64,000 nucleotides of DNA from contig MNCI01024352.1 in NCBI GenBank assembly GCA_015680685.1, forward strand, positions 439,830 to 503,829, read 5' to 3'. This document shows positions 46,091 through 56,699 of the stretch, piece after piece. How positions within the stretch are numbered: position 1 is the first letter of the stretch; the number at the start of each line of letters is the position of its first letter. The DNA comes from Gnetum montanum (taxonomy: Eukaryota > Streptophyta > Gnetopsida > Gnetales > Gnetaceae). The translations under genes and the position numbers were made by a program. The notes under the pieces are model-generated. The model was not told where the DNA came from and did not search any database. It saw nothing but the letters and a program-made list of their open reading frames with translations.

Positions 46091-47035
46091 GAAACACCGT
46101 AGTAGGCGAAATGCTAAGGTTGTGACTCGGTGGGTGTCTAGACGTCTCTCAGCCACACTTGAGAATATTGTATTAGTTTTGCAGAGGTTAAGAAAGAGAG
46201 CAAAGATGATATTTAGCAGAGTCCCTCGTCAGAGTGCTTTGAGGGGCTCGTTTACGTTTTCATCTTTGGCTAACGTTGTTTTTCAACCTCTCATAGGACA
46301 ATCATTTCCTTCACAGGATAAGTTGTATTACATCCGTGAAGGGTTTTAACCTGCCTACAAATGCTTTCCATACAACGAGTTACGCACGTCATGGAATTTG
46401 CACTCTAAAGTAACTAGGCTAGCAAAGGCACTCGTTTCGCGACGCTGTAGCATTTGTTGTTGTTGCGAGATGTGCCCTTGGGGGCGAAGGTCTTACTAGC
46501 TGCTACCATTGTTGAAGCTGTTGGACATCGTTGCTGGTGTATGATGTCCAAATCAGGAAGGCCAGCAACGGCCTTGGCGGCATTGGCACGAAGGAGCTGG
46601 CCTCCGAGGTGCCAAGGGTTGTTACAACTGCGGATGCATTGGAATCCCTACCAAGGGCATGCATTCTCAATTCAGCTATAAGATTAGCTAACACATAGCT
46701 AAACGTTGTGCGAACAAAGGCGTTGGTAGGGGGTCAAAGAGTAACAACATTGTGGCTGGGCCACAATACTGTCGAAACTCCAACTGCAGGAACTAGCCCA
46801 GGAACTATCATCAGGGCAGTGGGCCATGCCGGTGGTATGTTCGAAGGGCTAGTATGATGCCATACGGCATCTTCGGAGGGTTAGCATGATGCCAATGGTG
46901 GCAGCGTCATATGTATTCTAGGCCACGTTCTCAGTGTGTTGTGAACTGCATTCCAAAGTTGCGACGTCCCACCCACATGTTGGCACCGTGCCCCCTCATT
47001 CAATGTGTATTTGGTGCTGGTGAATGCTAGGGAAG
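46091..47035 (-). other. T3 3' untranslated region
   Basis: No supported gene; short ORFs on both strands (46,077-46,349, 46,454-46,694) have no counterpart in T1 or T2. Confidence 0.5.
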
Positions 47036-47270
47036 AAATGCAAACCCAATTTAAGATCTTGGTAGACCATGTGCTAGTTTAAGGTCCCAACATACCGCTG
47101 TGCTGGATTAAAGTCCCAGCAGATCGTACATGCCAGTTTAACATTGTGGTGGATGGCAGCCGCCAGTTTAACGTTGTAGCAGACGTTGTCGATACTGCTA
47201 GTTTATCTTCATTATGGACGCTACTTGGTGCGATTGCCAATTTATCGTCGTAGCGGACGGTACTTATAGT
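47036..47270. repeat. CTAGTTTA repeat array, T3 after integrase
   Basis: About six units such as CTAGTTTAAGGTCCCAACA and CAGTTTAACGTTGTAGCAGAC, 30-40 bp apart. Confidence 0.8.
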
Positions 47271-47284
47271 TGCCCTTGCGCTTC

Positions 47285-48520
47285 AAACGTAGTACAGCTT
47301 GAGATATAAGTGATTCATCGGGTTGGCAAACTCGTTGTTGTTCATGTCCACCAATTTGAAGGCTCCATTCCCGAAGGCTTTAGTGACCACGTAAGGACCT
47401 TTCCAATTGGCTGAGAATTTTCACACGTGCTCATGGACGGCCTTAAGGACGAGGTCTCCCTTCTGCACTGGCTGTCGATGCGGGTTTGCATGGTGCTTCT
47501 ACTGCTACATGCTTTGGTAGTGCTCGATGCATCTCAATGTCTACGTGCGCTTCTCCTCCACTGAGTCAAGGTTGATGGTTTGTGACTCGTTCTTCTGGGC
47601 TTCGCTCATGACATCTGCGAGGATCATCCAAAGTGAGGGTACCTGCAACTCAAGAGGCAATACAGCTTCAAATCCATAAACAAGACTGTAAGGGATATTA
47701 CGTGTTACAGTTTTGCATGTCGTTCTTTAGGCCCAAAGGACGTAGAGGATTTGCTTGTGCCATCACCTCTCACTGTTGTTAAGCATCTACTTCAGCAAGT
47801 TGATGATGGACTTATTTGTAGCCTCTGCCTACCCGTTTGCCTGCGGATAATAAAAGGAAGAAAATGATTGTTTAATGCCTAGATTGCTACAAAAGGTTTG
47901 AGTTTTCGTACTGCTAAACTATGGCCCATTGTTGGTCACAATAGTCATTGGAAGCCCAAACCTTATTACGATGTTGTCGAGGATGAAATGGTAGATTTGC
48001 TAAGATGTCGTCTTCCTTAGGGAAATGACTTCCACCCACTTGGTAAAATACTCAGTGGCAGTGACAATGAAGATATGCCCCGCGGAGGACTTAGGCGTGA
48101 TAGGCCTTATGAGGTCTAATCCCTATTGTTGGAAGGGCCATGTGATTTGCATTGGGTGTAGGGCTTTAGGCGAGACGTGCACGAGATTTTCGTATCTCTG
48201 GCATGTGTCACATGTCTTGACTTTCGACAGGCAGTCACATTCCATGTGGGGCCAGTAGTACCCTAGACGTCTGATTTGGGCAGCCATAGCCCTGGGTGCT
48301 ATGTGTCCACCCCACAACCCCTCATGTACCTCATTAACTACCTTCTACGCTTGCTCGCCACCCACGCATGCTAGCAATATCCCGTCGTAGGAGCGTCGAC
48401 ATAGGATGTCATTTCCCATGAGCACATATTGTCGGGCATGCTTACGAATTGCATCTCTCTTGGCAAATGGCAATCCACCTAGGGGTTCACCGTGCTGTAG
48501 ATATGTTTTAACGTTGGCAT
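47285..48520 (-). pseudogene. T3 integrase
   Basis: Minus strand: zinc region VVNEVHEGLWGGH and TCDTCQ (48,230-48,350), core with LDLIRPITP (first Asp, near 48,110), and IVTNNGP near 47,925, where the second catalytic Asp is Asn. The Glu helix is QANG.AEATNKSIINLL near 47,820. C-terminal part: RNIPYSLVYGFEAVLP (47,690), KGDLVLKAV (47,460) and KFSANWKGPYVV (47,400). No chromodomain. Stops are mostly single TAG codons; the domain is otherwise full length. Confidence 0.88.
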
Positions 48521-49500
48521 ATCATTCTTGGGCATCTGCAACACTGACAGATGCCACATGTTCCACCCGAGTGATAGGCTCTGCGCATTCTATAATCGCG
48601 ATTGGTAGGCTTGCCAAGGAATGTGATGGAATGTTTAACACAAGGGTAGTTAAAGCATCTGCTATGGTGTTCTTGTTGCGTGGCACAATGGTTGCGAATT
48701 GCTTAAGAAAGATTTTTGCTAGGTCGCAGTAGGATTGCAGGTTTATAGCTTTGCAGGCATAAACCTCGGTCATTTAATTCACGACTAGTTGTGAATCTCC
48801 CTGGATTTCCAAGTGTTGTATGCATAGCGCTCGGGCAGTTAAGAGGCCTCTGAGTAGCCCCTCATATTCTGCCATGTTGTTGGTGCACGGGAACGTAAAT
48901 CGATAAGCATATGGATGCATTTCCCTAGAGAGGAACGTGATTATGGTAGTGGCGCTACCTCCTCACATGGTTGGGCACCGTCAAAATATAAGGTGGCTTC
49001 GAAATGCGACGGGATGATGTTGACATTGCTAACGTACTCATCTGGGAATTTGGGGTCTATGGTTGCCTAGTCGTCGACTGACGACGCCGTGAGTTGGGGC
49101 GCTATGGCTTGACCCTTTTTCGAAGATTGACTTACATACCGTAGATCGAACTCCGTGGTTATTGCCTTCCATCGGGCTATCCTACTACTTTCGTATAAGT
49201 TGTTGGTGATAGCACGGAGTATATTGCTTTTGTGAATGATGTTGGTTGTACTTCAGAACAGGTAATGCCGCCACTTCTTTAGTGCGAACACTAAGGCTAG
49301 GCAATTCCTCTCCACTTCGTTGTATTTCGCCTCGTGCGCTATTAGCGCATGACTCAGATAATACACCGGTATCTCAGAACCGTCATCTTGTTTCTAACAT
49401 AGTAGTGCTATGACAGATGTGTCGAAGGTGGAAAAGTAGATAAAGAAGGATTTATCCCTTTGTGGTGGGTGCACAGTCAGGAGGTGTGAGAGTTCCTTCT
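48521..49500 (-). pseudogene. T3 tandem RNase H
   Basis: Ty3-type RNase H with VYYLSHALIAHEAKYNEVE near 49,330. It is followed by a second plant-type RNase H: TLYFDGA near 48,975 (catalytic Asp kept), NNMAEYEGLLRGLL near 48,860, and EIQGDSQLVVN near 48,790. ARNK-type sequence PRNKNTIADAL (48,680) closes the domain. The second RNase H is characteristic of Tat/Ogre elements. Few stops. Confidence 0.82.
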
Positions 49501-50760
49501 TCAGGTCGTCAAAGGCTTGTTCACACTAGGTTGTCCATTCGAAGTTAACCCCCTTCTTTAGAAGATGTTGCATGGGGTGTAACTTGTCGGTCAACCTTGC
49601 TATAAACCTTCGAATGAATTGCACTCTACCTTGCGAACCACGTAACTCCTTAAGATTTGTGAGAGGCACTAGGCTGACGATGGCCTTAACTTTGTCAGGG
49701 TCCACCCATATTTTGGCCTCTAATACTACAGACCCTAACATGCGTCTAGTTTTCACCCCGAAGATGCACTTCTTAGGATTGAGGCGTAATTCATGCATTT
49801 GGCAGCATTTGAAGACTACCCCTAGATCGCATGGGTGATCAGCTACCTCCTTGAACTTGACTGCTATATCATCCATGTAGTTGTTTAATGTTTCTAGGAT
49901 GTAATCACTAAAAATGTAATTCATGGCTCATTGGTAAGTTGCTCCAGCATTCTTGAGCCCGAAGGGCATCATGGTATAGCAGAAGGTTTCCCATGGGGTC
50001 ATGAAGGTTGTGGACAACTGGTGCTCTAAGTTAATGTGGATTTGGTTGTATCTAGAGAAACCATCCATAAAGGACAGTAGAGCATGCCCACCCGTGGTGT
50101 TGATGAGCTGATTAATGCTTGGGAGAGGGAAGTTATCCTTGATCGTTGCTCTGTTCAAGTCACGGAAGTCTATACAGATCCATATTCCTCTCGTTTTCTT
50201 CGAATCTATGACGAAGCTGGATACCCATTCAGAATAGTCAACCGTGCGGATCAAACCTACTTGATATAGCTTGGTGATTTCATCCCTCATGGCTAGTGCG
50301 ATTTTTGGCTTAACTTTGCAAGCCTTCTGCTTGACTGCCTTCATGTGTGGGTCTAGGATGATATTGTGTTGAATCAGCCATGGATCTAGACCCAGCATGT
50401 CGTTTTACGACCATGCGAAGACATCGATGTTGTCTTGCAGAATATTGGCTGCATTTTCATGTGTTTGCATGTTTAGGAGGGAGCTGAGTTTCAATGTCTT
50501 CTCCTCCCACTTGGACATGGTCACAGGTGTCTCGACTGGAGGGTCCTCGGTTACATCCCTGGCCTCTAAGTCTAGAGCTTGGACTAGATGCTTGGGCCAA
50601 TCCGAGGATGCTTCTAAGGCAGCTATAGTGCTAATTGTGGTCACCCTCAGTCGATCATATCGGGGTTCAACTGTCTTGCAAGCTTGCCCTGTGGCCCTGC
50701 TAACGTTAAAGGCGTGGAAAGGTCACGATGGATTCCCATCTCATTCTCAACCTTTCATCA
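49500..50760 (-). pseudogene. T3 reverse transcriptase
   Basis: Pre-RT region (50,405-50,644, with LVQALDLEARDV and DNIDVFAWS). Then RT proper: LDPWLIQHNIIL, CKVKPKIALAMRDEITKLY, WICIDFRDLNRATIKDNFPL, LLSFMDGFSRYNQIHI, FCYTMMPFGLKNAGATYQ (open piece 49,928-50,398). The catalytic YMDDIAVK block is near 49,870, followed by LRLNPKKCIFG, VDPDKVKAIVS, LRGSQGRVQFIRRFIARL (open piece 49,526-49,924). All catalytic residues of RT are present; only one stop separates the two open pieces. Confidence 0.92.
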
Positions 50761-50864
50761 TAAGATGAAAGCCTGATTAAGAGGCATCTGTCGACAAAGA
50801 TTGTGTGTAACAAAAATTTGTAAAGTAGCGACAAGATGCAGCTTGTGAAGTGTGATGATGTAAA

Positions 50865-51395
50865 GATTGCAAGTTTGCTAGTTTAAGGTCATGGCAAACC
50901 GCCACGACACAAGAGCGTAAAACTGCTAAAGGTGTAAAACTGCTAACGTAAAGTGTGAAGTTGCATGACTATCGATATGCAAATGTCAAACTTCTAGTTT
51001 AGTGTCATTTCAACCTTCCAAATTGTGACATGCAAGATCTTAACATGCAAAATAATAGTATGCGAAACAGGAGACTTCGAGTATGAGAAGTGCAAAACCG
51101 TTAATAGGAAAATATGAATTGCAGACATGAGAACACGAAACCGCTAGAAATTGTGACACTGCCCATGTGGAAGAAGATGCAAAACCCGCTAATGTAAGCA
51201 TGTGATGTTGTTAGTTTAAATTCATTACAGACCGCAAATGTAACAAGTCGAAACTACTAGTTTATGGTCTTTTTAGACCATTAGAGGTGCAACTATGCTA
51301 GGATTGCTAGTTTAAGGTCTTTTCGAACCAGTGCATATTGCGATTGCTAGGATTACTAGTTTAAGGTCTTTTTGGACCCTTAACCAAAAACAAAT
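50865..51395. repeat. CTAGTTTA repeat array, T3 between RT and the opposite-strand gene
   Basis: Units such as CTAGTTTAAGGTCTTTTCGAACC and CTAGTTTAGTGTCATTTC, spaced 40-90 bp. Confidence 0.75.
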
Positions 51396-51554
51396 ATATT
51401 CTTTGTTTTCGGGAAGGCAAGTAGCTAGCTTGAAGCGTCAAGGCTTTAATGCTAATAGTGCTACGATGTCATGGCGAGCATGCTACACTATACAGCACGC
51501 TCCGCATTAATCGAAGAGAGAGAGAGGCAAGTTTTCCCATCTCGCCATTACTAC

Positions 51555-51564
51555 CATAAATAGG
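51555..51564 (+). promoter_or_regulatory. TATA box of the opposite-strand gene
   Basis: CATAAATAGG, 150 bp upstream of the ATG at 51,714, on the strand opposite to gag-pol. A GA-repeat (GAGAGAGAG) lies 40 bp upstream. Confidence 0.55.
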
Positions 51565-52365
51565 GGCTAAACCCTGGCAATTTTGCCATTTTCACCATAA
51601 GAGCACAGAGCCCTCATCGGAGCACAAGGTGATTTCAGAGTGCAAAGTAATTGTGTTAGTCGACTAGTAAGGTGAGTTTTTACAGCGAGAAGTATAAATC
51701 TGCAAGTAGGACAATGGCTCCTAAGACTCATTAAGCGCTTGCAAGGGTTGAGGAGGCAAAGAAGACCCTAGAGTGTGCGCCATAAGCATGCATTGTGGAG
51801 TGGAAGAGCACACCGTTGACCCAGTAAGCTTCTATGTCTCCTTTTCTTCGTTGTTTCACACTTTCTATTGTTCTCTGCTCTTGTTTTGTGTCCTATTTGT
51901 TTTGCGTCGTCTATTCTTGGCTACCTGTGTTTTTTGTGGTTATGTCATTTTACCCTTTGCATCGTCGCTATTGTCGTTTCGGTCATGGAAGATGCATAGA
52001 TGTTACGTCGTGGTTGCATGCAAAGCCACTGAAACCGCCACTGCCGTGGTTGTCATAACCGCGGGGCTGGGGTAGTTTAAGCTGCTTGACCCTAGCATGT
52101 CGTAACGTAAAACCCTTGGGAGGGCTACGCCATGTGTGATGCAGCAACGCGACACATGTTTTATTAGAGCATATTGTCAATTGTTTTGTTGCTACGCTAG
52201 GCTTATTCACATGTTCTTGCTATGCTAGGCTTCCATGCCCTTGCTACCATATGTACAGGCAGAAGGTTATGCTATGCTATATATATATGGACTGCTAGAC
52301 ATTGCTACGTTGCACGTATATTTCCTTTAAGTATGATGCTAACATTCACTGATTGTGTTGTGCAG

Positions 52366-52815
52366 CGCGAGGCCGAGGTTTAGGCTGATAGTTTTGAACA
52401 TTAGAGGGGTCTTGTGCCATGTGAGCAGACCTGTGGCCAATGCCCCTCCTTCCCAGATACTTATGGGAGAGCAAGGGGTCTAGTTCAAGAGAGGGGCATA
52501 GGACTTCTTGCAATTCCTTCTCGACCACTTTAGTGTGATTGTTTGGTCCTCCCTATAGGAGGTGGAGGCATCCGATATAATAGAAGCCATGCTGCCTGGG
52601 GCAAGTCATGGCATTCTGAGATTTTTTACTGATGGGGCAATCATGAGCAGGTAGGGAGAGGGATCCATCCAACACTCAAAAAGTTTAAGGCATTTAGCCT
52701 AGATCTGAGACATGCCTAAATACAACTGCTACCACCAGTACACCACAGTTTCCCTTGCACATTACATGGTGACGTGCTTTTAGAACCCACAGGGGACTAT
52801 CTATTGTGTTGGCAG
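52366..52815 (+). other. FCP1-like (HAD phosphatase) domain without catalytic Asp, exon 2
   Basis: FRLIVLNIRGVLCHV corresponds to the FCP1 opening block LLVLDLNGLL.. (motif DxDG or DxN), here N-I-R-G. FKRGA.DFLQFLLDHFSVIVWSS matches the R/KPG..EFL.FL.E.F.V.IWSS block. The stretch from SLRHLA to MPKYN and TTVSLAHYMVTCF.NP aligns with the block holding the DD of motif III, here Ala-His. The fold signature is good, but no acidic catalytic residue remains, so the original protein was perhaps non-enzymatic. Stops: four TAG (at V.FK, A.DF, L.EV, R.GE), one TGA and further TAGs. Confidence 0.6.
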
Positions 52816-54327
52816 GTGGGTTTTGCAACCTTGCTCCACTATGTTGTGCAACGCTGGTTATATTGGTTAAATGCTAACAGTATGTATTTGTCACCAAGTT
52901 TTTTATCAATGATGACAGGGTTCACGACCGACCGAGTCTGCTGGCTATAGCACAGCTAGCCCTATAGGAGTTTTCTTCTGCTAAGAACCTATGGGTGGGT
53001 GTGATCGTTCAGTGCGAGGGAGAATACCATACCTTCCCAAGCACGTTTTATGTTCCCTATAATCAGTGTAAGGAGAAGGGTTGGCTGGATAGGGAGTGGG
53101 AAGAACACTTCAAGCCAGTCACAGTTGAAGAGGCTATGATGGTTGAACTCCCATCGTTCCCGTTATCATATAAGCCCGGCGGGTCAAATAGTAGGTGTCA
53201 CATGCTCAAGTGTTTTTGCAATCCATGTATTTTCTACATCATCATGCTAAGCGCGTTTTGTAAAAATTGCTGCAGGGGCGAAGAAGCCCTAGGAGGTGAT
53301 GGTGGTAACCGCCGAGACACAGGGGGCCAACATCTACTTCAAATACGGTCAAGTGGCAGCAAGCCAATGCTAGTTAGACCAGAGGGCCCGGACTCCTTGG
53401 TCAAGAACGTCCAAAAGGCGAGGCTTATGGATCTGTTGGTAGCTCTGAATTTGAGCATTCCAACCACCGAGATGATTTCCCTGGTCAACTACTTTTCTGA
53501 GAGGGTGGGCCATTTTTGCACGCGCGTACAGGGCGTGTGGGTGGTCATTGTAATCAATGATCAACTATTTACGGACCTGTTCGGTGTTCCTGCCGACAAC
53601 ATCCCCATAGGGTTGAGGTGCAAGCAGGAGCTGACCCTTATGAAGAAGGATATCGAGGAGTGGTTGCGGCTTGTTAAGGAGCGAAAAGAGTTCCCCATGG
53701 ATAAGCTTAAGGGTGGACCCACCATGGAGATTTACCCGATCTTTCGTGCCCACGAATTCTCCCAACTGCTCACCTAAGGGAAGGTCCTAGGGCTCGAGCA
53801 GGCCTAGATAATGCAGGAGGTTATGGAAGAAGGGGCCCATTATAACTGGGCTAGCTTCCTATGTAAGGGCTTGCAGGCTAAGATTTTAGGACTCCGTGAA
53901 AAAATGGAGTCCCGCTCCAACATACACTATGCCTTCTACATAGGCTATCTGAAGCGCTTCACGGAGTTTCTGGTGGTTCAAGAGGATGGAGCTTGGGCCA
54001 TGCGAGATCGCAACCAGATTTCCAAGCCATGGATTTGGTAGATCCTCTAGACCACACAAGCCCAATATCTCCCAGAAATGGTCGACGAGTCATTATCTGT
54101 AACTACCAAAGGTCTGGCAGCTCGCAGCATTCGTGGCCAGGACAGCGTAGGAGAGACGTCCCCTGCTATAGCTAGTAGCGTGACACGAGGTGAAAATCTC
54201 ATGGTTGAGACTGTGCCCAAGGAGTTGCGAAGGAAGAAATCTCCCCCAGCCAGGGAAACCCTTCACATGGAGGAAGAGGAGGGACAAAGATTACGGCTTA
54301 AGCTGCAGAGGACGCAATCCCTCATTG

Positions 54328-54458
54328 GTAAACACTTTCGTGTAATGCTTACTTTGATATTGTTTGCTATGCTATGCTACACAAGGTGGTGTAGCATAGC
54401 ATAGCATCTTCTTTGAGCTAATTTGTTTTGAATCGACGTAAACATGCTTCTTTGCTAG
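54328..54458 (+). other. Intron 4 with a 17-bp-arm hairpin
   Basis: GTAAAC...TTTGCTAG joins codons in frame (SLI to a run of Glu). It contains a perfect hairpin, arms 54,366-54,382 and 54,389-54,405 with a 6-nt loop, built from the GCTATGCTA motif of the T3 LTR. Confidence 0.75.
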
Positions 54459-56246
54459 TAGAGGAAGAAGAAGAAGAAGAAGAAGAAGGCGATGAAGAAG
54501 TGTCGGCCTTCAAGATGAGGGCGACGAATGATGATGTGGAGGCCCTAGTTTCAGAGGAAAGTGCCCCGATCAGGAATAAGGGGGCTCCTATCTCTAGGGC
54601 AGGGGCTCTTGTCATCAGGGAGCCTCCTCCTACCAATGAAAAGGCACCTCCCTCCAATAAAAGAGACGTTGGTTTCCTGAAAGGAAAGGCAGTAGCGCAT
54701 AAGGGGCTCATCTGGACTTGGCAGGGCCCTCCACCAAGGCTACCACCATCGTCTTGCATCAGCAAGAAGAAAGACCGTAACCGAACGCTGGTGAGTTTGG
54801 CAATATGTCTACCTTATCGTAGTCAATTTTGGCCATTGCTTATATGCTTAGTCATGCAACAAGTGCTACTGCTAACACCATGGGACCTCCTATGATCCAT
54901 GCGAAGTCATGGGCCGAGATCCCTGACAAGTTTGCGTTTGTGCAGGGATTTGTTGATGACATGATCAAACGCCTTTAGTAGGCGGACCCTGACATGGGTA
55001 AGTAGTAGTATTAAATGCTCCTATGTTGTTACGGTAGAAACTTTTGAGTTCGTTGATTTTTTCTATGTTAACGCAATCACTATACTCTTCTTGTCAACGC
55101 AGCCTCTCGGCTCAAATGGGACCCAACACAACCTATGAAAGTTGGTGCCGTGCCTACACTCTCACCTGACGTGACCAAGGTGTCTCGTCGCATGTTCGAT
55201 AAGGCTCACGAGTACGTCTTGCACTTGGCAAGCTCCTTGTGGGAGTATAAGCGCGTCAACGAAGACCTGTGGAAATGGGTCCAAAGGGCTAAGCAAAGAG
55301 AGGTCGAACTGGTCATTGATGTGGAGGATCTCAGGTCAAGGAACGAGTTCCTTGTAAACTGTAACCCTAATGTTGAGGACTGGCACAAGGCTATAGATAA
55401 TTACGTCAGATTTTGGACTGTCATTCATTAGAACATTGAATCCACTCGTGAGATAGTCGAACAGCAAATGCAAATGGAGTTGCTAACCCAGAAATGTCAA
55501 GACATGACAGATATCAGCGCCAAGGTTTTTGAATGGGGGTGAACCTAGAGAAATCATAAACACATGTACAAGTTGGAGAACAACACCCACTGAAAGTTGT
55601 ACAAAGACGCTACTATGGAGGCATTCATGTATGAAGCATTTGTGAATGTCATCAACGCTTTTGAGGCCTACGCTAAGTTCAAAGAGCAAGTGAAGGTTAC
55701 GGAATCTCTTGACTTGAAAGTGGACCTTCCTACAGGAGAGACCGCACCGCCTCCCTTTCTGTGGAACCTCTAATATGGACGACCGTGGAAAGGGAGAGAG
55801 TCACTGCTACAAATGCTGAACCTAGCAACAGGCATTAGGTAAACATCACGACAGAGGAGGTCTGGCATCGCCTTTGGCTTGGTCTAGACTGGATACCCTT
55901 TGAGACTGGCGCAGGCACCTCCCAAGTTAGTCGCTTTACTGTGTAGATGCTCATGCTATGTTATAGTTTGCGTTTGTTCCCCTAACTGACTACTTCATTC
56001 CAATGATGCAGGCTCCAGATGAGGGTGTAAGGCCAGTAGAGGGAGGGAATGAAGAACCAGCAAAAGGCAATGCAAGGGAGGATGATGCACAAGTAGATGA
56101 AGTGGAGGCGAGTAGCGAGGACGGTACAAATAGAGAAAACCCATGATAGCATGGGATTTTCTTTTTGAAATTTTTGCGATTTTGAAATTTTGCAAACATT
56201 GAAATTTTGAAATTTTTGCAAACATTTCCAACAAATGAAAGTTTTG

Positions 56247-56252
56247 AATAAA
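56247..56252 (+). terminator. Poly(A) signal of the opposite-strand gene
   Basis: AATAAA 100 bp after the TGA at 56,144-56,146, in a T/A-rich stretch. Confidence 0.5.
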
Positions 56253-56314
56253 ATGAAACACTTTAGAAAAGAAACTAATTTTGCGTTAACTTGTGTATCA
56301 TGTAAAGTTTTCAT

Positions 56315-56640
56315 GCTCTCATATGCTAGTTTCGGGCCATTTCGAGTCATTGCTAGTTTTAGGCCATTTCGAGCCATTACGTTACATGCCAGAAGGATTA
56401 TGTATTAGCAAAGCTAAAGGCAACAATGCTAGTTTTAGGCCATTTCGGGCCATTGCCAAAAGAGATAGTATGTTAACAAAGCAAAAAGCGATGATTCTAG
56501 TTTTAGGCCATTTCAGGCTGTAGCGTAGCATGCCAGAAGGACGACATGTTAACAAAGTGAAAAGCAACAATGCTAGTTTTAGGCCATTTCGGGCCATAGC
56601 GTAGCATGCCAAAAGGATGGCATGTTAACAAAGCAGCGAA
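56315..56640. repeat. CTAGTTTTAGGCCATTTCGGGCC repeat array, T3 beside PR
   Basis: Six or so copies of a CTAGTTTTAGGCCATTTC unit separated by 35-70 bp. Intervening sequence such as GTAGCATGCCAGAAGG repeats too. Confidence 0.85.
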
Positions 56641-56699
56641 TGTATAAGGGATGGCAACTGGGTAGGAATTAGTAGGGTTTCTACGCTATGCGTAGCTGC

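Larger units (their letters stand above)
51714..56146 (+). pseudogene. Opposite-strand multi-exon gene carried by T3 (FCP1-like + transposon-associated domain + coiled coil)
   Basis: Exons inferred from GT-AG sites that preserve one frame: 51,714-51,823; 52,366-52,815; 52,919-53,194; 53,276-54,327; 54,459-54,790; one exon ending at 54,997 with unclear start; 55,103-55,925; 56,012-56,146 (TGA). Introns 1-3 are all phase 2. Exon 2 reads like a plant FCP1/NIF HAD domain. Exon 4 (LNLSIPTTEMISLVNYFSER, RVQGVWVVI, LFGVP) resembles plant transposon-associated proteins, tentatively. Exon 5 starts with a Glu run. Exon 7 is helical and coiled-coil-like, and the C-terminus is acidic. Damage: TAA/TAG/TGA at about ten sites and one frameshift near 55,755. 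The ORF 52,995-53,777 alone is not the gene; it reads through the 81-bp intron 3. Function unknown. Confidence 0.75.

Noticed and set aside
52995-53777. 260-codon ORF taken as a single-exon gene
   Set aside because: Codons upstream of the ATG continue the same frame from exon 3, and 53,195-53,275 has intron-like ends and encodes an odd Cys/Phe-rich stretch; it is a fragment of the larger gene.
55982-56377. 131-codon minus-strand ORF and overlapping minus ORFs
   Set aside because: They overlap the last exon and poly(A) region of the plus-strand gene and read as Phe/Ser/Leu-rich shadow frames with no counterpart in T1 or T2.
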